A stretch of 64,000 bases of DNA from DATAGF01 sp963819845 (GTDB taxonomy: Bacteria > Actinomycetota > Thermoleophilia > Miltoncostaeales > Miltoncostaeaceae), in assembly GCA_963819845.1 (NCBI GenBank), contig CAWFXQ010000013.1, forward strand, positions 496,001 to 560,000. The letters are read 5' to 3'. This document shows, in pieces, positions 57,402 to 64,000 of the stretch. Made by a program: the position numbers and the translations under genes. The stretch's first letter is position 1. Each line of letters opens with the position of its first letter. The notes under the pieces are model-generated. The model saw nothing but the letters and a program-made list of their open reading frames with translations. It was not told the DNA's origin and searched no databases.

Positions 57402-58214
57402 CCCGCCCGGCAGGGCGGCACGCATGGCGTCGAGGGGCGCCTCGCGGCCGGTCCACTGGGAGAAGGACGCGGCGCCCTGGTGCAGGAGCATGCCGAGGCC
57501 GTCGACCGTGCGCGCGCCCCGAGCGGCGGCGGCGCCCAGCCAGGCCGTGCCGGCCGGCCGGTAGACCACGTCGGCGGCCACCTGGCCGGGCCCGAGCGAT
57601 GCGAGCGGCAACTCTGCCGGCACCGTGTCCCCGTGCAGCCCGAGGCTGGTCGCGTTGACCACCAGCGCGGCCTGGCCGGCGACGATCTCGAGCGCCTGCG
57701 GGACGAAGGGCACCGGCTCGCCCAGATCGGCGGCCAGCGCCGCCGTGCGGTTGGCCACGCGCACCCGCGCGCCGCGGGAGCGCAGCGCGAAGACGACGGC
57801 CCGCGCCGCGCCCCCGGCGCCGATCACCAGGACGTCCGCGCCCGCCAGGTCGAGCGGTGCCTGCTCGTCGAGCGCCGCCAGGAAGCCCGCGGCGTCGGTG
57901 TTGTCGGCGCGGAAGCCCCCCGCCCCGTCGGGGACCAGCGTGTTGGCGGCGCCGATCGCCGCGGCCGCGTCGGAGACCGCCGACGCGGCGCGCAGGGCCG
58001 CTCCCTTGTGCGGGATGGTCGCGTTCAGGCCCGCGCAGCCGGCCGCCGCCAGGCCCGCGATCGCGGCGCCGGCGTCGTCGGGGTGGACCGGAAAGGCCAC
58101 GTAGGTCCAGTTGAGCCCCAGCGCGTCGAAGGCCGCGTTGTGCATGGCGGGCGAGAGCGAGTGCTCCACCGGCCAGCCGATGATGCCGGCCACCCGCGTC
58201 GTGCCGTCGATCAC
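57399..58214 (-). CDS. aroE: Shikimate dehydrogenase
   Basis: A 271-residue NADP enzyme reducing 3-dehydroshikimate. VAGIIGWPVEHSLSPAMHNA carries the SLSP substrate motif, LNATIPHKGAALRA the catalytic Lys, ADNTDAAGFLAAL the Asp, and VLVIGAGGAARAVVFALRS with RVANRTAALAADLG binds the cofactor (NRT motif). This separates aroE from the aroCKBQ cluster at 24.8-28 kb. GTG 58214 overlaps the mltG stop (GTGA). Confidence 0.95.
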   Translation of the reverse strand: MIDGTTRVAGIIGWPVEHSLSPAMHNAAFDALGLNWTYVAFPVHPDDAGAAIAGLAAAGCAGLNATIPHKGAALRAASAVSDAAAAIGAANTLVPDGAGGFRADNTDAAGFLAALDEQAPLDLAGADVLVIGAGGAARAVVFALRSRGARVRVANRTAALAADLGEPVPFVPQALEIVAGQAALVVNATSLGLHGDTVPAELPLASLGPGQVAADVVYRPAGTAWLGAAAARGARTVDGLGMLLHQGAASFSQWTGREAPLDAMRAALPGG

Positions 58215-59098
58215 CCGGCGGCGTTGGCGCGCGAGCGCTGCACGTCGGCCTCGAACTGCTCGGGCGTGGTGGAGAAGTAGTGGCGCCCGGAGCCGTCGTT
58301 GCGAGCGACGTAGTAGAGGTAGGCGGTCTCCGCGGGCCGTGCGGCGGCGCGGATGCTGTCCTTGCCCGGGCTGGCGATCGGCCCCGGCGGCAGTCCGCCG
58401 AACCGGCGCGTGTTGTACGGGGAGCCGACGGCCAGGTCGGACCCGGTCAGCTCCTTCTCCCAGTCGCCCACCGCGTAATGCACGGTGGCGTCGATGTCGA
58501 GGCGCATCCCCGCCCGCAGGCGGTTGTAGATCACGCTCGCCACGAGCGGGCGCTCGCGGGCGACCGCGACCTCGCGCTCGATCATCGACGCGATGATCAG
58601 GACGTCGAACCGGGTGAGGTTGCGCGAGCGCGCGTAGCGGTAGTTGACGTCGGCCGTGTTGGCCTCGTAGGCCGCGACCTGCTGGTCGACCAGCTCGCGG
58701 GCGGTCGCGCCCTCGGCCAGCTCGTAGGTGGCGGGGAACAGGAACCCCTCGAGCGACGTCGGCCGGTCGGTCCCCGCCAGCGCCCGGCCCCGCGCCCCCG
58801 GCGCCGTGAGGGCCAGGTAGCGCTCGCCCGAGATGTTCGTCTCGGCGTCGAGCAGGGCGGCGACGTCCTCGCGGCGCAGGCCCTCGCGGATGAGCAGGGA
58901 GGTCGTCGGCGCGGCCTGCTCGGCCGCCGGGGGCGCGTCGTCCCCGCCGAACGAGCCCCGGGCCAGGGCCCACCCCACCGCGACCACCATGACCACGATC
59001 AGGCCGAGCCACAGCAGCGTGCGGCCGCCGCCCGAGCCCCGCGGGCCGGGAGCTCGGCCGCCCTGGCGGGCCGGAGGCCTTCGGGAGCGGGTGCTCAC
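58211..59098 (-). CDS. mltG: Endolytic murein transglycosylase MltG
   Basis: A 295-residue membrane-bound glycan-cutting enzyme. A membrane helix at residues about 30-50 follows a basic tail (TLLWLGLIVVMVVAVGWALA). The catalytic region has IIASMIEREVAVARERPLVA (catalytic Glu), SVIYNRLRAGMRLDIDATVH and FGGLPPGPIASPGKDSIRAA. It cuts nascent peptidoglycan strands during elongation. The GTG at 59098 overlaps the ruvX stop (GTGA). MltG is usually longer, so the N-terminal LysM-like part is reduced. Confidence 0.93.
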   Translation of the reverse strand: MSTRSRRPPARQGGRAPGPRGSGGGRTLLWLGLIVVMVVAVGWALARGSFGGDDAPPAAEQAAPTTSLLIREGLRREDVAALLDAETNISGERYLALTAPGARGRALAGTDRPTSLEGFLFPATYELAEGATARELVDQQVAAYEANTADVNYRYARSRNLTRFDVLIIASMIEREVAVARERPLVASVIYNRLRAGMRLDIDATVHYAVGDWEKELTGSDLAVGSPYNTRRFGGLPPGPIASPGKDSIRAAARPAETAYLYYVARNDGSGRHYFSTTPEQFEADVQRSRANAAG

Positions 59099-59490
59099 GG
59101 CGCCGCCGCCAGGTAGGCCTCGAGCAGGACGCAGGCCGCGAGGCTGTCGAGGTCGGCGCGCGAGCCCGCCTCGCGCGCGCGCCGCCCGGCCTCCACCGTG
59201 GTGAGGCGCTCGTCCCAGAGCTCGACCGGCACGTTGACCCGGCCCCGCAGCCGGGCGGCGAACCCGGCGGCGCGGCGGGCCTGGGCGCCCCGCTCGCCGG
59301 CCAGCGTGCGCGGCTCGCCCACCACGATGCGCTCCGGCGCCTCGGCGGCGATCACGGCGTCCAGGCTCCGGCGGCCCTCGGGAGAGTTGACCCGGGCGAT
59401 GGCCGGCAGGGGCCGGGCCAGGGTGCCGGTGGGATCGCTCACCGCGACCCCCGTGCGCGCCGCGCCGTGGTCGAGCGCGAGAACCTTCAC
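59095..59490 (-). CDS. ruvX: Pre-16S rRNA nuclease / Holliday junction resolvase-like RuvX
   Basis: A 131-residue RNase H-fold protein. VLALDHGAARTGVAVSDPTG is the first strand pair with the catalytic Asp, RIVVGEPRTLAGERGAQARR is the conserved middle (usually GLP, here GEP), VPVELWDERLTTVEAGRRAR carries the second acidic pair and DLDSLAACVLLEAYL the last Asp. It processes 16S rRNA 5' ends. The GTG overlaps the alaS stop (GTGA). Confidence 0.92.
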   Translation of the reverse strand: MKVLALDHGAARTGVAVSDPTGTLARPLPAIARVNSPEGRRSLDAVIAAEAPERIVVGEPRTLAGERGAQARRAAGFAARLRGRVNVPVELWDERLTTVEAGRRAREAGSRADLDSLAACVLLEAYLAAAP

Positions 59491-62057
59491 TCTCCCCCGG
59501 CCGCCAGCATGAGCTCGCGCGCGCGCGCGAGCGCCTCGCCCAGGCGCGACGGGTCCTTGCCGCCGGCGCGGGCCATGGCGTCCTTGCCACCGCCGCCGCC
59601 GCCCACGATCGGCGCGACGTCGCGGATCAGCGACCCGGCCGAGAGCCCCGACGACACCGCCGCGGGGCCGAGGTTGGCCACCAGGAGGGCCTTGCCCTCG
59701 GCCGCGGCGCCCAGCACCACCGCCGCGCCCTCGCCGAGGGCCTGCTTCACCCGGTCGGAGATGGCCAGCAGCTCGTCCATGTCGAGCGCCTCGACCTCCG
59801 CGGCGACCGCCGAGACCCCGTTCGACCCCTCCGCCCGGGAGGCGATGGCGCCGATGTCGGCGCGGCCGGACTTGGCGCGGCGCAGCTCGGCCTCGAGGGC
59901 CCGGATGCGCTCGTCGCGGCCGGCGATCTCCTCCAGCAGCCGCCGCTCGCGCTCGCGCAGCCAGGCGACCGCCGCCGGGCCGGTGAGCGCCTCGATGCGC
60001 CGCGCGCCCGCCCCCGTCGAGGCCTCCGACGTGATCGTGAACGGGCCGATCTCGCCCGTGCGCGCCACGTGGGTGCCGCCGCAGAGCTCCTTCGAGAAGT
60101 CGCCGGTTGACACGACCCGCACCCGCTCGCCGTACTTCTCCTCGAACAGGCCGATGGCCCCGGCCGCGGCGGCGGCCTCGCGATCGACGATCTCCCAGGT
60201 GACCGGCTGGTCCTCCTCGACCCGGGCGTTGACCATGGCCTCGATCGCCCCGAGGGTCTCCTCCGGCACGCGGCCGCGGTGGGTGAAGTCGAAGCGCAGC
60301 TTGTCGGGCCCGACGTACGAGCCGGCCTGCCGCACCCCGTCGCCGAGGGTCTCGCGCAGGGCCCAGTTGAGCACGTGGGTGGCCGTGTGGTTGGCCTGGG
60401 TCTGGCGGCGCAGGCCGGCGTTGACCCGTGCCGTCACCTCCTCGCCCACGGGCAGGTGGCCCTCGCCGACCCGCACCAGCAGCACCTGGTCGTCGCCGAG
60501 CCGCAGGACGTCCTCCACCGTCCCGCGCCCGTCGGCGCCGGCGATCTCGCCCCGGTCGGAGACCTGGCCGCCGCCCTCGGGGTAGAAGGGCGAGCGCTCG
60601 AGCTTGACGAGCGCCATCCCGTCGCCGGCCTCCTCCATCGCGGTGACGCGGGTGTCGAGCATGGTCTCGTCCCACCCGGCGAAGTCGGCCGGGGCCGCCT
60701 CGCGCGCGAGCGCCGCCGCCCGCTCGGCCAGGTCGCCCCCGGCCGCCGCGCCGCCGGCCCCGGCCCGCGACCGCTCGCGCTGGCCCTCCATCAGGCGCTC
60801 GAAGCCCTCGGCGTTGACCTCCAGCCCGGCGTCCTGGGCGGCCTCCAGCGTCAGGTCGAGGGGGTAGCCGTAGGTGTCGTGCAGGCGGAAGGCGTCGTCG
60901 CCGCTCACGCGGCCGCCCGGGCGCGAGCGCTGGATGACCTCGGCCAGCAGCCGGCGCCCCTGGGTGAGGGTGCGCGCGAACTGCTCGGCCTCGGCGCCGA
61001 TGACGTCGCGCACCTCGCCGGCCCTCTCCCGCAGCTCGGGATAGGCGTCGCCCCAGCCCTCCACGACCGGGTCGGCCAGCCGCACCACCGCGCCCGGCTC
61101 CAGGCCGATCTGGGTGGCCTCGCTCACGGCGCGCCGGACGATCCGCCGCAGGATGTAGCCGCGCCCCTCGTTGGAGGGCCGCACGCCGTCGGCGGCCAGG
61201 AAGCTCATGGCCCGGCCGTGGTCGGCCAGCACGCGCAGGGCGCGGTCGGCGCGCGGGTCGTCGCCGTAGCGGCGCCCCGAGGCCCCCTCGGCCCACGAGA
61301 TCAGTGGCCGGAAGGCGTCCGTGTCGAACACCGACGGCACGTCCTGGAGGATCGCGGCGATCCGCTCCAGGCCCGCGCCGGTGTCGATGTTCTTGGACGG
61401 AAGGGGCGACAGCGTGCCGTCGGCGGCGCAGTCGTACTGCATGAACACCAGGTTCCAGTATTCGAGGTAGCGGTCGCCGCCCGTGGCCGGGCCGCCCTCG
61501 GGCCCGAAGGCCGGCCCGCGGTCGAGGTAGAGCTCGGTGTTGGGCCCGCAGGGCCCGGTGGGCCCGGCGCGCCAGAAGTTGTCCGGGTCGCCGAGCGCCT
61601 GGATGCGCTCGCGAGGGACCCCGATCTCGACCCAGAGCTCCACGGCCTCCTCGTCGGCGGGCACGCCGTCGGTCCCCTCGAAGACCGTGATCCAGATCTT
61701 CTCCGGGTCGAGGCCGTAGACCTCGGTCGACAGCTCCCAGCCGAAGCGGATGGCGTCGGCCTTGAAGTAGTCGCCGATCGAGAAGTTCCCGAGCATCTCG
61801 AAGAAGGTGAGGTGGCGGGCGGTGTGGCCGACCTGGTCGATGTCGTTCGTGCGGAAGCACTTCTGGCAGCTCGTCATGCGCCGCGACGGCGGCTCCCCGG
61901 CGCCCAGGAAGTACGACTTGAGGGGCTGCATGCCGGCGATCGTGAGCAGCACGGACGGGTCGTCCTCGTACGGGACGAGCGGCGCCGAGGGAATCCGCAG
62001 GTGGTCCTGGCGCTCGAAGTAGGCGAGGAAGGCCTCGCGTATCTCGCGCGTCGTCAT
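59487..62057 (-). CDS. alaS: Alanyl-tRNA synthetase
   Basis: An 856-residue class II synthetase. The catalytic domain has AFLAYFERQDHLRIPSAPLV and SCQKCFRTNDIDQVG, with FFEMLGNFSIGDYFK in motif 2 and FMQYDCAADGTLSPLPSKNID. The editing domain has HTATHVLNWAL and CGGTHVARTGEIG, and the C-terminal DHHA1 part has NGVSAVAAEVEALDMDELL and ending GGGGGGKDAMARAGGKDPSR. ATG 62057 with TACACT 10 nt upstream is chosen; the open frame upstream lacks homology. It leads alaS-ruvX-mltG-aroE. Confidence 0.97.
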   Translation of the reverse strand: MTTREIREAFLAYFERQDHLRIPSAPLVPYEDDPSVLLTIAGMQPLKSYFLGAGEPPSRRMTSCQKCFRTNDIDQVGHTARHLTFFEMLGNFSIGDYFKADAIRFGWELSTEVYGLDPEKIWITVFEGTDGVPADEEAVELWVEIGVPRERIQALGDPDNFWRAGPTGPCGPNTELYLDRGPAFGPEGGPATGGDRYLEYWNLVFMQYDCAADGTLSPLPSKNIDTGAGLERIAAILQDVPSVFDTDAFRPLISWAEGASGRRYGDDPRADRALRVLADHGRAMSFLAADGVRPSNEGRGYILRRIVRRAVSEATQIGLEPGAVVRLADPVVEGWGDAYPELRERAGEVRDVIGAEAEQFARTLTQGRRLLAEVIQRSRPGGRVSGDDAFRLHDTYGYPLDLTLEAAQDAGLEVNAEGFERLMEGQRERSRAGAGGAAAGGDLAERAAALAREAAPADFAGWDETMLDTRVTAMEEAGDGMALVKLERSPFYPEGGGQVSDRGEIAGADGRGTVEDVLRLGDDQVLLVRVGEGHLPVGEEVTARVNAGLRRQTQANHTATHVLNWALRETLGDGVRQAGSYVGPDKLRFDFTHRGRVPEETLGAIEAMVNARVEEDQPVTWEIVDREAAAAAGAIGLFEEKYGERVRVVSTGDFSKELCGGTHVARTGEIGPFTITSEASTGAGARRIEALTGPAAVAWLRERERRLLEEIAGRDERIRALEAELRRAKSGRADIGAIASRAEGSNGVSAVAAEVEALDMDELLAISDRVKQALGEGAAVVLGAAAEGKALLVANLGPAAVSSGLSAGSLIRDVAPIVGGGGGGKDAMARAGGKDPSRLGEALARARELMLAAGGE

Positions 62058-62067
62058 CCGGCCGCCG

Positions 62068-62073
62068 AGTGTA
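62068..62073 (-). promoter_or_regulatory. -10 (TACACT) for the alaS operon
   Basis: TACACT lies 10 nt before the alaS ATG, giving a leader of only a few nucleotides. No ribosome site is present. Confidence 0.55.
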
Positions 62074-62139
62074 CCAACGGCCCCCTTTCGGCCCTCCGTC
62101 CGGGCCGGCGGGAGCCTCCGCGCGACGGGGATCCCGCGC

Positions 62140-62858
62140 TCAGTCGGTGAACCGTCGCGCGTCGTCGGCCGCGTAGGCCGCGACCATCTTGTCGACCGCC
62201 GACGTCCGCAGGAGACGGGCCACGACGTCGGCCAGCCGGCGGGCGGGCAGGGCGCATGTCGTCTCGCCGCTCGCCATCCCGGTCCGGACCCGGGAGAGCT
62301 GGCATCCGATGCTCGCCGCGACCTCGCCGCTCTCCTTCGCGATGGCCACGATGTGGCACTGCGGCTTCCCTTCAACCCGCAGCCCGGGGAGGGCGTCCGA
62401 CAACACCATGAGCTGGCGCGCCGTCAACCGGAGGAGCACCACATCCGGGTCGTGGGGAGTTCCGCCAGGGGGCCGTACGTCACAGCGGCGGGCCTGGCGC
62501 GCACGACGGGGATCCGCGCCACCGCGTCCTCGGTGACCCAGCCGGACTCGAGGAGCGCGGCGACGTCGGAGTTCCCGGCGACCTCCTCCATGGTCGTCAT
62601 CCCGTGCGTGAGCGAGCCGACGCTGCAGTTGCCGTGATCCTCGGCGACGGTCGTGAAGGTACGACTTGTCGCCCTCATCCAAAACACGCACCCGGCCGAG
62701 ACGCGCCCAGTGCGCCCGTCGGGCGCCGGCGGCGCCATGGGCGCGTCGAAGCGCTCGACGTCCGGAACGACGTCATGGAAGGTGATCGCGATCGGGGGGA
62801 CCTGAGTCGCCAGGCCTCGACGAAGGCCGCCGGCGAGCCCTTTCCAGTCCTCCATCAT
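62140..62858 (-). pseudogene. DUF169 protein with a one-base frameshift
   Basis: About 238 residues when repaired. The first part (EDWKGLAGGLRRGLATQVPP, FHDVVPDVERFDAPMAPPAP, TVAEDHGNCSVGSLTHGMTT) and the last part (DPDVVLLRLTARQLMVLSDA, GKPQCHIVAIAKESGEVAAS, LARLLRTSAVDKMVAA-type tail) follow the DUF169/COG2043 pattern. Frame is lost at 62454-62457, where a run of four C (minus strand) needs a fifth. ATG 62858 or 62855 after AAGGGA starts it. DUF169 proteins often bind haem or iron-sulfur; role unknown. The adjacent MerB-like gene is transcribed the same way. Confidence 0.75.
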
Positions 62859-62890
62859 TCAAGGTCCCTTGGTGGCCGCCGCGCTCCCGG

Positions 62891-63577
62891 CTACCCCTGC
62901 ATGGATGCCATGAGGTCCTTGAACAGCGCCTCCTGCCGGGGGTAGTAGTCGGTCCGCCGCCGATCGGCGAACAACGGGTGGGCCGACATGGCCACGATGG
63001 CCGCGACGGGCACGACCTGCCCCAGGGCGGGGTCAAAGCGACTCCAGTCCCGGGCGTCCTCCTCCGATCGGAAGATGTTCATCTCGTTGCAAGCGTAGGC
63101 CAGGGAGACCTCACCCTGCGTGAACGGGGTCGTGATCCGGTCGAACGGGTGGTTGATGAGGACCGCCGCCGTCGGGGGAGCAAGCTCGAGGATCTCGCCG
63201 TCCTTGATCCGGACGGTGATGGCCGTCCCGGTGGTGGGACAGCGGCTCTCAATCGTCACCTCCTCGCCCGGGAACATCCGGGGTGCGGCCAGCACCTCGA
63301 CCCCGCACTGGCCAAACCATTTCTGCTGGCCGCCGACAGAGATCCGGTGGTGGTTGGGGATGTTGGAGAACGGCGCCCACGACGAGATGTAGTCCGTCTC
63401 GGGGGCGAACCAGCAGGCGAGCGAGTGATCCGCCGCCTCGTGCTGGGCTTCGCGGGCCTCGTCCGGGGTCACGCCGAGCACCGGCGCGAGCTCGGTGTAG
63501 TGGGGCGAATGCCCGCCCTCGACGAAACCCTGGGTGACCTCGTTGAAGGTCCGGTTCCTGAGCTCCTCGCTGGCCAC
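62891..63577 (-). CDS. Alkylmercury lyase (MerB)-like protein
   Basis: A 228-residue protein. A helical N-terminal part (FVEGGHSPHYTELAPVLGVT) leads to the MerB-type core: GQQKWFGQCGVEVLAAPRMF, TIESRCPTTGTAITVRIKDG, and YACNEMNIFRSEEDARDWSR. MerB cleaves carbon-mercury bonds with Cys96, Asp99 and Cys159. The equivalents here are Cys91, Glu94 (Asp replaced by Glu) and Cys163, so activity may be altered or the substrate different. No merA, merR or merT lies nearby. GTG 63577 follows AAGGAG. Base composition is lower in GC than the rest of the window. Confidence 0.78.
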   Translation of the reverse strand: MASEELRNRTFNEVTQGFVEGGHSPHYTELAPVLGVTPDEAREAQHEAADHSLACWFAPETDYISSWAPFSNIPNHHRISVGGQQKWFGQCGVEVLAAPRMFPGEEVTIESRCPTTGTAITVRIKDGEILELAPPTAAVLINHPFDRITTPFTQGEVSLAYACNEMNIFRSEEDARDWSRFDPALGQVVPVAAIVAMSAHPLFADRRRTDYYPRQEALFKDLMASMQG

Positions 63578-63614
63578 TGCGGGCTCTCCTTCCTCGTACG
63601 CGAGTCGCGTTCTG

Positions 63615-63642
63615 CTTACACCATGACCCAGAACCGCGACAA
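63615..63642 (-). promoter_or_regulatory. Possible promoter of the MerB-like gene
   Basis: On the minus strand TTGTCG (63642-63637), a 16-nt spacer and TGTAAG (63620-63615). Transcription would begin about 30 nt before the GTG, leaving room for the AAGGAG site. Spacing and sequence fit a housekeeping promoter. Confidence 0.35.
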
Positions 63643-63883
63643 GACGCGTGACGGTCATTGGCTCGGCGCGGGGCGCCGCGGGGCCGTGTAGACTCGCGCT
63701 CGCCCTGCCGTGCGCGCCACCGGCCTCACTCCGTGAGCCAACGCACATGACGCGGGATGCGGCGTCGTCGCGGCGGTCCTCCGCCCGGCGCCCGCCTCCC
63801 ACCTGCTGAGGCAGGTTCACGTCACGAGCCGGAGCGGCACGGCGGGGCGATATGCCGGCGCTTGGGCGCGAAGGGGCCCGTGG

Positions 63884-63889
63884 TAGCCT
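63884..63889 (+). promoter_or_regulatory. -10 (TAGCCT) of leaderless NifU-like mRNA
   Basis: Six nucleotides from the GTG at 63896. Confidence 0.55.
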
Positions 63890-63895
63890 GCCGCG

Positions 63896-64000
63896 GTGCC
63901 GCCCTACCCGCCCGAGGCCCTGCGCCATCTGGCGACCCCGACGGGCGCCGGCCGCCTGCCCGAGGCCGACGCGGTGGGCGAGTCCGGGAGCGCCGGCTGC
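63896..64000 (+). CDS. NifU/IscU-like Fe-S scaffold protein (partial)
   Basis: Only 35 codons are visible before the window ends. PPYPPEALRHLATPTGAGRL then EADAVGESGSAGC match the start of IscU/NifU/SufU scaffolds, which read Y-x-L-x-H-x-P-x-N-x-G-x-L-x-AD-x-G-x-G-x-C, with the last Cys as the first cluster ligand. A canonical Asp after the Cys cannot be seen. The protein would assemble iron-sulfur clusters on a cysteine desulfurase platform. The start is fixed by the -10 six nt upstream. Confidence 0.7.
   Translation, partial: MPPYPPEALRHLATPTGAGRLPEADAVGESGSAGC

Larger units (their letters stand above)
63578..63895. other. Intergenic region between divergent MerB-like and NifU-like genes
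   Basis: No credible long gene is visible in these 318 bp. It holds a minus-strand promoter-like pair (63615-63642), a plus-strand TAGACT hexamer at 63689-63694 followed 15 nt later by an eight-codon ORF (GTG 63710 to TGA 63736, VRATGLTP), a 6-bp hairpin ACCTGC-TGAG-GCAGGT (63801-63816), and the leaderless -10 of the NifU-like gene at 63884-63889. Confidence 0.5.

Overview
This window comes from a very GC-rich bacterium (about three quarters G+C by eye) with Actinomycetota-type gene content: many GTG starts, ATGA/GTGA overlaps inside operons, ECF sigma factors with zinc-binding anti-sigma partners, an RDD membrane protein, an Rpf-like transglycosylase and no outer-membrane genes. The product mix and gene order (dxs-tlyA-nadK-recN; aroC-aroK-aroB-aroQ-pepQ-efp-accB-accC-nusB; alaS-ruvX-mltG-aroE) suggest a deep-branching class such as Thermoleophilia. 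That placement is inference. No rRNA, tRNA, CRISPR array or intact insertion sequence was seen; the only mobile-element trace is a short transposase remnant near 18.8 kb.

Layout. 0-6.4 kb (minus): RDD membrane protein, a repeat protein, a UvrD-like helicase, then pyrG, an M20 peptidase and a NUDIX hydrolase. 6.5-8.9 kb (plus): a secreted DUF4394 protein and an ECF sigma/anti-sigma pair; both units carry the same ECF-type promoter. 8.9-9.6 kb: AbrB/PIN toxin-antitoxin. 9.6-14.8 kb (minus): dxs-tlyA-nadK-recN. 14.9-19 kb: GST-like protein, two divergent ECF sigma factors, a hydrolase and the IS remnant. 18.9-28.1 kb (minus): one long housekeeping run from aroC through aroK, aroB, aroQ, pepQ, efp, a fused biotin-carrier protein and accC to nusB and two small genes. 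28-36.5 kb: mostly single genes (chromate transporter-like, UBP zinc finger, MscS channel, prepilin peptidase, methyltransferase, rnhA-panE, site-2 protease, a LPG-synthase-like membrane protein). 36.5-48.2 kb: metX-metW, cupin, cyclase, stress protein, secreted hydrolase, cardiolipin synthase/lipid kinase, metallopeptidase, J-like/TPR protein with a 33-residue microprotein, Rpf-like protein, BBE-type oxidoreductase. 48.2-57 kb (minus): MMPL transporter, DHA2 MFS exporter, Bax1-inhibitor-like protein and a BTAD/AAA/TPR regulator, the last two interrupted by indels. 57-62.1 kb (minus): alaS-ruvX-mltG-aroE, then a metallothionein and a small charged protein. 62.1-64 kb: DUF169 protein (one indel), MerB-like protein, and the start of a NifU/IscU-like scaffold running off the right edge.

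Three signals recur. First, at least 15 transcription units have a TAnnnT hexamer 6-8 nt before the start codon, the layout of leaderless mRNAs. Second, several operon junctions appear to use CTG as a start codon inside a CTGA overlap; for the PIN toxin this is the only NTG codon that can include the catalytic N-terminal aspartate. Third, the accC-linked biotin carrier is fused to a carboxyltransferase-like domain that has lost its catalytic lysine and metal-binding histidines. Indels in four places, three of them single-base losses in or beside G/C runs, look more like assembly or basecalling errors than real decay.
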